NCBI GenBank assembly: GCA_003565035.1
Contig: PXDP01000295.1
Span: forward strand, 1-7,930
DNA: 7,930 nucleotides
Source: PVC group bacterium
Lineage (GTDB): Bacteria; Verrucomicrobiota; Kiritimatiellia; SS1-B-03-39; UBA6053
Reading direction: 5' to 3'
Shown here: one piece after another, positions 1 through 6,040 of the stretch
Position numbering within the stretch: position 1 is the first letter of the stretch
Layout: each line of letters starts with the position of its first letter
The notes under the pieces: model-generated
Database searches by the model: none
Told to the model about the DNA's origin: nothing
What the model saw: the letters and a program-made list of their open reading frames with translations, nothing else
Translations under genes and position numbers: made by a program

Positions 1-106
1 CCCGGGGAGGAGAGATGAGATAGGCCGTACTAGGTTGACCGTTGCCTCCACCCCGGCAAACGGAGTGGCGGGCTCGTCACTGTTAGGTGCCTCAGGGTCT
101 GGCGGT
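1..106. other. Non-coding flank downstream of the helicase gene
   Basis: No convincing gene, tRNA or regulatory RNA is visible in this stretch. It lies past the stop codon of the minus-strand helicase and contains one imperfect hairpin, listed separately. An open frame entering it from position 35 on the plus strand is antisense to the helicase and has no credible protein character. The neighbouring gene to the left is outside the window, so its 3' or 5' end could begin just beyond position 1. Confidence 0.5.
39..63 (-). other. Imperfect hairpin downstream of helicase stop
   Basis: Positions 39-46 (CCGTTGCC) pair with 55-63 (GGCAAACGG), giving 8 base pairs with a single bulged A at 58 and an 8-nt loop. 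It sits 44 bp past the helicase stop codon on the minus strand. No run of T follows on either strand, so it does not look like a standard intrinsic terminator. It could be a processing or Rho-related 3' structure, or chance in a GC-rich region. Confidence 0.25.
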
Positions 107-1783
107 CTACTCCACCCGGGTCTTGATCGTGTACTTCTTGAACGCGATCCCATCGAGTTTTTTGGCGACTTTCTCGGCGTGACTCTCCCCGATCATCACC
201 CGGGTTTCTTCATTCATCAGTTCAATATAGCCCACAGAGTCCCGCGGCACTTTGGTGGCACCGAGGACCACGCCCAGCACATCGCCCACTTTGATTTTGT
301 GTTTCCGGCCCACATTCAGAAACACCGCCCGGGTGGGTTCCTCCACCTTTTGATGCGTCGGCAGCCCGGCATCATTCCGGTCCGGCCCGCGGGCATCCTC
401 GCGCTTCTTTTTGGGCGGCTTGCGCTCCCCGCGGTCCCGCTCAAACGCGTCGCGGTACACCGGCGCGATCTCCTCCGCCGCCGGACGCGTCTCCTGCACC
501 TCCTGCTGCCGCAGATGCAACAATGCCGAAATAATATCCGTGGGTTGATGTCCCTGATCCAGCAGCCGGTCAATCAAGGCCTCCTGCTTCGGGTACTCGC
601 CCTCCTCCAGGGTGGTGCGCAGGGTGTCAAAAAACACATTCGCCCGGCGCTCCTCCACCTGCTCCAGGGTTGGAACCGCCATGCGCTTCATCCGCGCTTT
701 GGTGTGCCGCTGAATGTTCTGGAATTTATAGACCTCGCGCCCCGCGACAAATGTAATGGCTTTGCCCTTCCCGCCGGCGCGGCCCGTCCGGCCGATCCGG
801 TGGACATAGTCCTCGCCGTCATTCGGCAGGTCAAAATTGAACACCACTTCGATATCCTTCACATCCAGTCCCCGGGCCGCCACGTCGGTGGCCACCAGAA
901 ACTCGATTTTCCGACTCCGGAAGCGGTTCATCACCCGTTCGCGCAGATTCTGGGTCAAATCCCCGTGCAGACGGTCCGCCGCATAGCCGCGAGCCACCAA
1001 ATGCTCCACCAGATCATCCACCATCACCTTGGTGGCGCAGAAAATAATTGCGTACCGGATATCCTCCATATCAATCAGCCGGCACAGCACCTCCACCTTC
1101 GACCGCCGGTTGACCTCGTACCACACCTGTTCAATCTCCGGAACCGTCATTTCCGCGCTCTGAATCTGCACGTGCAGCGGGTCTTTGGCAAAGGTCTTAA
1201 TCAACTTTTCAATCGGCTTCGGCAGGGTGGCTGAGAAAAACACCAACTGACGGTCCTCCGGTGCCTGCTGCAGCACGTCGCGGATGTCATCCACAAAGCC
1301 CATATCCAGCATCCGGTCCACTTCATCAAGAATCAGCATCCGGATGGCATCCAGTTTCAGTGAGCCGCGTTTCAAATGGTCCAGCACCCGCCCCGGAGTG
1401 CCGATGACAATATGCGCCCCCTGCGACAGGCCCCGGAACTGCCGGTCATACGACTGTCCGCCATAAATCGGCAGTTCCCGCAGCCCCCTTTTGCTGAAGG
1501 CCAATTTCGCAGTCTCCTCTGCCACCTGCACCACCAGTTCGCGGGTGGGACACAGAATCAGCACCTGCGGCTGTGCCAGCGACACATCCACCCGCTCAAT
1601 CGCCGGCAACGCAAACGCGGCGGTCTTTCCTGATCCTGTCTGAGACTGTCCCACCACATCCCGGCCCGTCATCAGAGCCGGAATCGCCTCCGACTGAATC
1701 GGCGAGGCCTCCTCGAAGCCCATCCGCGCCACTGCTTTTAAACTGCTGTCCGACAACCCCAATTCACTGAATAATTTTTTCAT
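107..1783 (-). CDS. deaD: DEAD-box ATP-dependent RNA helicase with DbpA-type RNA-binding tail
   Basis: This cytoplasmic protein of 558 aa would unwind or remodel RNA duplexes using ATP, in ribosome assembly, RNA decay or cold adaptation. The helicase motifs are all present in order: Q motif (GFEEASPIQ, residues 22-30), motif I (SQTGSGKT, 47-54), Ia (PTREL, 79-83), Ib (TPGR, 129-132), II (DEVD, 153-156), III (SAT, 184-186), V (ATDVAARGLD, 298-307) and VI (HRIGRTGR, 328-335). A charged linker at about 440-483 leads to a C-terminal domain (about 484-556, starting AVFLNVGRK) that matches the DbpA/CsdA RNA-binding fold. Motif II reads DEVD instead of DEAD; both aspartates and the glutamate are kept, so ATPase activity should be intact. 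The ATG start is supported by a Shine-Dalgarno sequence four bases upstream. It is divergent from the SPFH genes. Whether the true orthologue is DeaD/CsdA, DbpA or another paralogue cannot be settled here, so the symbol is provisional. Confidence 0.95.
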   Translation of the reverse strand: MKKLFSELGLSDSSLKAVARMGFEEASPIQSEAIPALMTGRDVVGQSQTGSGKTAAFALPAIERVDVSLAQPQVLILCPTRELVVQVAEETAKLAFSKRGLRELPIYGGQSYDRQFRGLSQGAHIVIGTPGRVLDHLKRGSLKLDAIRMLILDEVDRMLDMGFVDDIRDVLQQAPEDRQLVFFSATLPKPIEKLIKTFAKDPLHVQIQSAEMTVPEIEQVWYEVNRRSKVEVLCRLIDMEDIRYAIIFCATKVMVDDLVEHLVARGYAADRLHGDLTQNLRERVMNRFRSRKIEFLVATDVAARGLDVKDIEVVFNFDLPNDGEDYVHRIGRTGRAGGKGKAITFVAGREVYKFQNIQRHTKARMKRMAVPTLEQVEERRANVFFDTLRTTLEEGEYPKQEALIDRLLDQGHQPTDIISALLHLRQQEVQETRPAAEEIAPVYRDAFERDRGERKPPKKKREDARGPDRNDAGLPTHQKVEEPTRAVFLNVGRKHKIKVGDVLGVVLGATKVPRDSVGYIELMNEETRVMIGESHAEKVAKKLDGIAFKKYTIKTRVE

Positions 1784-1786
1784 AAG

Positions 1787-1795
1787 CCCTCCCTT
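1787..1795 (-). promoter_or_regulatory. Ribosome binding site of the helicase gene
   Basis: On the minus strand this reads AAGGGAGGG. Its GGAGG core (plus-strand 1788-1792) lies four bases before the ATG at 1783, which supports that start. Confidence 0.7.
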
Positions 1796-1821
1796 GTCAG
1801 AAAATCCGAAAAAAGCGAACC

Positions 1822-1836
1822 TTGAAACGATTTCAA
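1822..1836. promoter_or_regulatory. 15-bp perfect palindrome, candidate operator
   Basis: The sequence TTGAAA-CGA-TTTCAA has two perfect 6-bp arms around a 3-bp centre. It lies in the 131-bp region between the divergent helicase and SPFH genes, 38 bp before the helicase start and 78 bp before the first SPFH start. This is a usual place for a shared operator. The arms and CG centre resemble LacI/CcpA-family operators, but those normally have an even spacing, one base longer. The first arm (TTGAAA) could also serve as a -35 element for the plus strand, with TTTAAT at 1848-1853 as a -10, but that spacer of 20 bp is too long to be convincing. Confidence 0.4.
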
Positions 1837-1905
1837 ACCACAGCCCATTTAATCCTTGTCAGCCGGGAGGAGAAGCTGTACCGCGTAAGGCAGACAGGAA
1901 ACGAT

Positions 1906-1910
1906 GGAGG
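1906..1910 (+). promoter_or_regulatory. Ribosome binding site deciding the first SPFH start
   Basis: GGAGG lies four bases before the ATG at 1915. It favours that codon over the TTG at 1822, which would add 31 residues of no membrane-protein character and would begin inside the palindrome. Confidence 0.65.
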
Positions 1911-1914
1911 ACAT

Positions 1915-2931
1915 ATGTTTGGACTTGGTTTATTTTTCGGCTTATTTGTTTACGGACTGTTCCGGGCGTTGCTGTCCGGCTTTTACACCGTACGCCCCAA
2001 TGAGCGGGCGGTCCTCACCAGTTTCGGCCGGGCGCGGCGTCTGCCCGGTGAACCCAAAGTCGCCACCGAACCCTCCGCCGAAGGCGAGCCGGCCCGCTAC
2101 GTTTATCCGGCCCTGCAGGTGATTTCTCCCGGCGGACCCTACTTTAAGTGGCCTTGGCAAAAAGTGCACAAAGTGGATATCGCCACGCAGGCTGTGGACC
2201 TCACCTGGGATCCCACCAAAAACCAGAGCACCATCGAGGCCGTCACCAAAGACAACCTCACCACCGGTGTAAACGGCCAAATCCGCTACCAGGTCAGCGA
2301 AACCAATCTGTATCCCTACCTCTTCGGAGTCAGCAGTCCACTGGAAAATGTGATGGGTTATTTCGTTTCCGTGCTCCGTGAACGCATCGCGAATTTTGTG
2401 GATCCGCGCGGCAGCGAACTGCTCACTGCCACCACCGAAGAGGGCGAACCGGACAGCGGTACCGCCGTGGAACTCTCCGAAGGAGTCTCCATCAACGACC
2501 TGCGCAAAAACCTTCCCCTCATCAACAGCTACATGGAAACCCAATGCGAAAGCACCGTCCAGCGCTACGGCATCCAGCTCGATGCCGCCCTGATCACTGA
2601 GATCGACCCACCCCCGGAAGTGGACCGGGCCCTCTCCGCCATCAACAGCACCCGCAACCTCGTCGCCGCCGACATCAGCACCGCCCGCGCCGACGCCGAG
2701 CAGCAGATCACCATGAGTAAGCGCGCCGTGGACATTGCCAGCAACAATGCCGAAGCCGAAGTGGCGCCCTTGCGCGAACTGGCCGCCACCCTGCGGAAAG
2801 TCAAAGAAACCGGCGGCTCCCCCGCTCTGCGCGCCTATGTCCGCAACATGCGGGTCCCCCTGCTCCGCGGCACAAGGCGCATCGTTCAAACCCTGGATCC
2901 CGGCACCCGCACCCCGGAGGCGGCACGATGA
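1915..2931 (+). CDS. SPFH/band-7 membrane protein, HflK-like position
   Basis: This 338-aa protein belongs to the stomatin/prohibitin/flotillin/HflK (SPFH) superfamily, whose members form oligomeric rings on membranes and often regulate proteases or organise microdomains. A hydrophobic N-terminal segment (about residues 3-24, FGLGLFFGLF...) is followed by FYTVRPNERAVLTSFGRA (23-40), the usual start of the band-7 fold. SPGGPYFKWPWQKVHKVDI (71-89) matches the family's 'GxxFKxPxxxxV' region, and the SPFH core continues to about 235 (ALITEIDPPPEVDRAL). A stretch rich in Ala, Glu and Arg (about 240-290) would be the helical oligomerisation region. Compared with typical stomatins there are added polar, proline-rich segments at about 44-68 and 174-190. 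The stop codon overlaps the start of the next SPFH gene (ATGA), as in coupled hflK-hflC pairs. The subfamily is uncertain, and no protease gene is adjacent in the window. Confidence 0.85.
   Translation: MFGLGLFFGLFVYGLFRALLSGFYTVRPNERAVLTSFGRARRLPGEPKVATEPSAEGEPARYVYPALQVISPGGPYFKWPWQKVHKVDIATQAVDLTWDPTKNQSTIEAVTKDNLTTGVNGQIRYQVSETNLYPYLFGVSSPLENVMGYFVSVLRERIANFVDPRGSELLTATTEEGEPDSGTAVELSEGVSINDLRKNLPLINSYMETQCESTVQRYGIQLDAALITEIDPPPEVDRALSAINSTRNLVAADISTARADAEQQITMSKRAVDIASNNAEAEVAPLRELAATLRKVKETGGSPALRAYVRNMRVPLLRGTRRIVQTLDPGTRTPEAAR
2916..2920 (+). promoter_or_regulatory. Ribosome binding site of the second SPFH gene
   Basis: GGAGG lies seven bases before the ATG at 2928 and inside the end of the upstream gene. 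Its spacing is near ideal, so the second gene can be translated by coupling as well as by direct initiation. Confidence 0.7.
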
Positions 2932-3857
2932 ACATCATTCCCGGATTTTTCCTCGGCCTGTTCCTGATTCCCCTGTTCCTGAAAATCGCCAATCTCTTCG
3001 GTTTTTTCGCCGTGGTGCGCGAATGCGAGGCCCAGGTTTTCACCCTTTTCGGCAAAGTCGTCGGCACACTCCAGGAACCCGGACTGCATATTCCCATGCT
3101 CAAGTTCGGCCCCAAAGCGCTGCTCTTTCCGTTCTTCGGCAAAAATTACAAAGTGGACACCGCCCTCCGGCAGCACTACCTGCGCCGCCTCATGGTCAAC
3201 TCCGAAGAAGGCACCCCCATGGGCGTGGGGATCTGGTACGAGAAACAGGTCATCGACCCCGTCGCCTACCTGTTCACCAACAGCAATCCAGAAGCCTCGC
3301 TCGACGCAAACGTCACCAGCGCCACCATTTCCGTGCTCAGCAATCTGGAAATGGAGAAGATGCTGGAGGACCGGCACAGTCTGAGCCGGACCGTCCGCGA
3401 AACTGTGTCGCCTCTCTCCGAAAAATGGGGCTACCGTCTCGGCTCCGTGTATATCCGGAAAGTAGCCTTCACCGACGAACTCATGGTCGAAAACATCACC
3501 GAAAAAGTCGTCAAACGGCTGGTGCAGGTCACCAGTGCCATGAAACAGGACGGCGAAAACCGAGTGGGCCTGATTCGCAGTGAAACCGCCAAAAAGGTCT
3601 CCACCAAAATGGCGGAAGCCGCCGCCGCCCGCCCGCGGATTGTCGGAGAAACCCTCAATGATATTGCCGCCGAAGATCCGGAAATTCTCGAATCCGTCAT
3701 GGATATCATGGAAACCGAACAGCTCCTCGCCAGCAAAGCCCCGGTGGAGATCATTCCGTCCGAAGGCGCCAATGTGCTGATTCAGCTCGGCTCCGACACT
3801 TCCAATACGGCCCAGCGCACGGCTCTCGTCAGCGAGCCCCCTCCAGTTCCCTCGTGA
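2928..3857 (+). CDS. SPFH/band-7 membrane protein, HflC-like position
   Basis: This 309-aa protein is a second, divergent SPFH family member. The N-terminus is strongly hydrophobic (about residues 4-30, IPGFFLGLFLIPLFLKI...), consistent with one membrane anchor. It is followed by VRECEAQVFTLFGKVVGTL (30-48) and EPGLHIPMLKFGP (50-62), the canonical 'V..G...L.PGLH..P' start of the domain. The core runs through VGIWYEKQVIDPVAYLF (100-116) to the segment around WGYRLGSVYIRKVAFTDELM (167-186), where family members have 'GI.V..V.I..I..P'. A helical, charged stretch (about 188-235) would mediate assembly. The C-terminal tail ends PPPVPS. It overlaps its partner upstream by four bases, so the two are very likely made together and form a hetero-oligomer like HflK-HflC. 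The last 29 bp overlap the end of the convergent coiled-coil gene. The exact subfamily is not determined. Confidence 0.85.
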   Translation: MNIIPGFFLGLFLIPLFLKIANLFGFFAVVRECEAQVFTLFGKVVGTLQEPGLHIPMLKFGPKALLFPFFGKNYKVDTALRQHYLRRLMVNSEEGTPMGVGIWYEKQVIDPVAYLFTNSNPEASLDANVTSATISVLSNLEMEKMLEDRHSLSRTVRETVSPLSEKWGYRLGSVYIRKVAFTDELMVENITEKVVKRLVQVTSAMKQDGENRVGLIRSETAKKVSTKMAEAAAARPRIVGETLNDIAAEDPEILESVMDIMETEQLLASKAPVEIIPSEGANVLIQLGSDTSNTAQRTALVSEPPPVPS

Positions 3858-4974
3858 TCGCGCGGAACTTCTCTTCAATCACCGCATTGTCGAACGGCAG
3901 CAGTTCCGGTAAATGCATCGACTGCAGCGTGTTCAGTTCCCGCAGTAGCTGTTCGATCTGGGTGGCCAGCGCGGAGGAGACCCGCAGGGTTGCATAGGAA
4001 TTCGCGGCAATCTCATGCCGGACGCTTAACTGCGCCCGCCGCTGTGTGACCTGCTCCCGCACCTGGTCCAGATGCTGCCGGTACGCCTGCAGCGTCCTTG
4101 CGGTAATGTCCTGCAAATCCCGATTGTTCAACAGAATCGCACGTTGATCCGGCGACGACCGGGCCAGCAATGCCTCCGTCTCATGGATCAGCGCCTCATT
4201 TTCCGCCTCCAGATCCGAAAGGCCGCGAAGGTACTGATCCTCGATTTTTTCAATCATGCGGTCATGCGCAAACTGCAGCGTCTCCAGCAGCACCACGTGC
4301 ACCCCATAGTAGCGCCGGGCAGATTCCAGATCCCCCGGATCGGATTTAATCAGATGCTCCAGCTGCTCGTTGATGCTGCGCGTGTGATGAAAGAGCGCGC
4401 TCATGGCCATGATATCACTCCCAGACACACTGGACAGATAAAACAGCACCTGATCGCGTGTCAGCGAGATGCCCATGTCCGCATACTCGGCGCGCATCGC
4501 CTCAATCCGTTCCAGCCGGTCGTCGTCGAGTGCCTCAATGCGCGCAAGGACCTCCCCGATCTCCCGCGCATAGTCGTCTCTGGTTTTCGTGAACACCTGA
4601 TGCCTCGCCCGCTCATTCGGAGCACTGAGCTGTTCCTCCCGCAGCGACCGGACCCTTCCCCGCAGGACCTCCTGCTCCGCGACCAGCGCATGATACGCGT
4701 CCCGGTGAGCCGTCAGCTCCGAGTGTTCCAGCACCTCAAGCAGACGCGCCTTGATTTTCTCCATGTCCCGTTCCACCGACCTCTGATCCCGCCCAATCCA
4801 GCGGGAGGTCGGCAAGGTCGTTTTTTCATCCCGAAGTTCCCTCAACTCCGACAAAGGACGCCGGGTATCCCGCCAAACGTTTCCCGGGTTCGGCAAGGGA
4901 GTATTTTCTGTTCCGCTCAACGCCGGAACCAGAAACGCAAGGCACAACCCATAAAAATTAAACATTCTTTTCAT
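3829..4974 (-). CDS. Secreted coiled-coil protein of unknown function
   Basis: I do not recognise this 381-aa protein. The chosen ATG gives a good signal peptide: MKRMFNFYGLCLAFLVPALS, with a likely cleavage after ALS (residue 20). A TTG 60 bp further upstream would spoil it. A second ATG at residue 4 is an alternative. The mature protein is almost all charged helix with heptad-like spacing, in two arms (about 62-165 and 230-350). Between them is a less repetitive block: TRDQVLFYLSSVSGSDIMAM (172-191), then about 200-230 including ARRYYGVHVVLL (219-230). This block looks like the part most likely to be conserved in a family. There is no membrane segment after the signal, and no catalytic motif is visible. 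It follows the lipoprotein gene by 28 bp, so the two are probably one operon. Its 3' end overlaps the convergent SPFH gene. A periplasmic scaffold or adaptor is a reasonable guess only. Confidence 0.8.
   Translation of the reverse strand: MKRMFNFYGLCLAFLVPALSGTENTPLPNPGNVWRDTRRPLSELRELRDEKTTLPTSRWIGRDQRSVERDMEKIKARLLEVLEHSELTAHRDAYHALVAEQEVLRGRVRSLREEQLSAPNERARHQVFTKTRDDYAREIGEVLARIEALDDDRLERIEAMRAEYADMGISLTRDQVLFYLSSVSGSDIMAMSALFHHTRSINEQLEHLIKSDPGDLESARRYYGVHVVLLETLQFAHDRMIEKIEDQYLRGLSDLEAENEALIHETEALLARSSPDQRAILLNNRDLQDITARTLQAYRQHLDQVREQVTQRRAQLSVRHEIAANSYATLRVSSALATQIEQLLRELNTLQSMHLPELLPFDNAVIEEKFRAITRELEGAR
3845..3869 (+). other. Inverted repeat around the second SPFH stop codon
   Basis: AGTTCC (3845-3850) and GGAACT (3864-3869) form a 6-bp stem with a 13-nt loop that encloses the SPFH stop codon. 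The pyrimidine-rich TCTCTTC that follows on the plus strand is only loosely like a terminator tail. The same right arm can also pair with AGTTCC at 3902-3907. Since the region is also coding on the minus strand, this may be chance. Confidence 0.2.
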
Positions 4975-5002
4975 GAAAACACCATACCACGCAACCGCCC
5001 CT

Positions 5003-5863
5003 TTAGTCCAGAAGCCCCGGTTCCGAATCCTCAATCATGACCCGTTCAGGAGGATCAAACAGAAAATCGGCTCCCTGAACCGCAAACGCTTCACGCGCCT
5101 CCGCAAAATAACGGTCGGCCAGGCGTTCAAAGCCTCCGATCTCCCGGTAATCGTGCATAAAATCATTTACCGCATCCAGCAGCGCCTCGTTATCAGCAGA
5201 AACAGCAAGAGAAACCCCCACCCGCCGGAAGGGCTCCAGAACCGCCCGAAAACGTCCCCGCTGCTCATCGGCCAGTTCAAAGATCCGCAGAGAGTCGTGA
5301 ATAAATCCGTCGGCCTGCCCGGCAAGAAGCAGCGACACCGCTTCTGTCTCGCTGTTCAGAACCTTTACGGCCGCCTGGGGGAGGGAGGTGCGCGCAAAGG
5401 AATTGGCCCGATGATTCGCGATCACCGCCACCGTCCGCCCCTCAGCATTAAGATCCTCCAGCCCGTCGAGTTCGGATTCCGCATCTGTCAGAAAAGCCAG
5501 ACTTTTCCAGGCAAACGGTTTGGAGAATACCACGCCTGGCCGCTCCTCCATGTCCGGCGGAGGCAGAAGTACGAAGGCCAAATCCACAGTATGCCCCCCG
5601 ACCGCACCAACTAAACCGTTCTCGTCGAGAAGCTTGACCTCGGTTTCACGGTTGAGATACAGGCCCAAATCGCGCACCATATCCACAAACACCCCGGAAA
5701 CGTCTCCCGCCTCATCCAGATGGACAAAAGAAATCTGACTCTCGGACACCCCCACAACAATGGGACCGTCCACATTGAGATCCGGGGTCAGCGCGATTCC
5801 GCACCCCGCGGCCAGAAGCATAAAGAAAACCATCCGCATCAAAAGAAAAGCAGTCACTTTCAT
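5003..5863 (-). CDS. Periplasmic solute-binding protein (SBP_bac_3-like), probable lipoprotein
   Basis: This 286-aa protein resembles family 3 extracellular solute-binding proteins, which capture amino acids or similar small ligands for ABC importers or act as sensor domains. The chosen ATG gives a short basic N-terminus, a hydrophobic core and the probable lipobox LAAGC (residues 17-21), so Cys21 would be lipidated. Cleavage by signal peptidase I further on is an alternative. The fold is recognised from IVVGVSESQISFVHLDE (35-51), SGVFVDMVRDLG (56-67), HTVDLAFVLLPPPDMEE (91-107), FSKPFAWKSLAFL (113-125), GRTVAVIANHRA (142-153), AGQADGFIHDSLRIFELA (181-198) and FERLADRYF (245-253), in the family's usual order. 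A GTG at 5974 would extend the protein but destroy the signal peptide. It is the first gene of a two-gene unit with the coiled-coil protein. No permease or ATPase is adjacent, so a sensory or regulatory role is as plausible as transport. The ligand is unknown. Confidence 0.85.
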   Translation of the reverse strand: MKVTAFLLMRMVFFMLLAAGCGIALTPDLNVDGPIVVGVSESQISFVHLDEAGDVSGVFVDMVRDLGLYLNRETEVKLLDENGLVGAVGGHTVDLAFVLLPPPDMEERPGVVFSKPFAWKSLAFLTDAESELDGLEDLNAEGRTVAVIANHRANSFARTSLPQAAVKVLNSETEAVSLLLAGQADGFIHDSLRIFELADEQRGRFRAVLEPFRRVGVSLAVSADNEALLDAVNDFMHDYREIGGFERLADRYFAEAREAFAVQGADFLFDPPERVMIEDSEPGLLD

Positions 5864-5912
5864 CCCGCAGACTGTAGCGAAACTTCCGCGCGATGCAATG
5901 TCCACGGCAGAA

Positions 5913-5918
5913 ATTTTA
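5913..5918 (-). promoter_or_regulatory. Possible -10 element for the lipoprotein operon
   Basis: The minus strand reads TAAAAT, five of six matches to TATAAT, about 50 bases before the lipoprotein start. It is the only AT-rich patch in this intergenic region. No good -35 element lies 16-18 bp upstream, so this would be weak or activator-dependent. Confidence 0.25.
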
Positions 5919-6003
5919 ATACGACCCTTCACCAGAGTCCGGAAATTCTCAGGCGATTCTGTGGATTGCGGCACTGCGGGGTGCAGGCGGATTAGGGTTT
6001 CGC

Positions 6004-6031
6004 TTGACCTGTGCTTCTGCGGGCGTAGAAG
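6004..6031 (+). promoter_or_regulatory. Possible sigma-70-type promoter for the ptsN unit
   Basis: TTGACC (6004-6009, five of six matches to the -35 consensus) is followed after 16 bp by TAGAAG (6026-6031, four of six matches to the -10). Transcription would start near 6038, only a few bases before the ATG at 6041, so the message would be nearly leaderless. That would fit the lack of a clear Shine-Dalgarno sequence before this gene, but a real promoter further upstream is equally possible. Confidence 0.25.
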
Positions 6032-6040
6032 ACAGCCACG

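Noticed and set aside
35..1234. Long plus-strand open frame antisense to the helicase
   Set aside because: It mirrors the GC-rich helicase gene, starts at a TTG without a ribosome binding site, and its residue composition (many His, Pro and Arg) is that of an antisense shadow.
1822..1914. N-terminal extension of the first SPFH protein from TTG at 1822
   Set aside because: It has no ribosome binding site and begins in the palindrome, and the ATG at 1915 has GGAGG upstream and starts directly with the membrane segment.
1942..2889. Minus-strand open frame across the first SPFH gene
   Set aside because: It is fully antisense to a gene with clear SPFH features. It is rich in Gly, Val and Phe without a domain, and its length is explained by the codon bias of the sense gene.
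2886..3878. Minus-strand open frame across the second SPFH gene
   Set aside because: Antisense shadow of a recognised SPFH gene; no domain or credible start.
3844..3940. Three copies of CAGTTCC (3844, 3901, 3934)
   Set aside because: They lie within the coiled-coil coding region, largely as Glu-Leu-type codons on the minus strand; spacing is irregular, so this looks like codon usage and not a repeat array.
4072..5040. Plus-strand open frame across the coiled-coil gene
   Set aside because: The minus-strand reading gives a signal peptide and heptad-like helices. The plus-strand reading gives no recognisable protein.
5864..5974. N-terminal extension of the solute-binding protein from GTG at 5974
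   Set aside because: The extension would bury the signal peptide and lipobox 37 residues inside the protein.
5864..6023. CTGCGGG in several places in the second divergent intergenic region (5864-5870 reversed, 5974-5980, 6017-6023)
   Set aside because: A 7-bp GC-rich word can recur by chance, and the copies have no consistent spacing relative to either gene.
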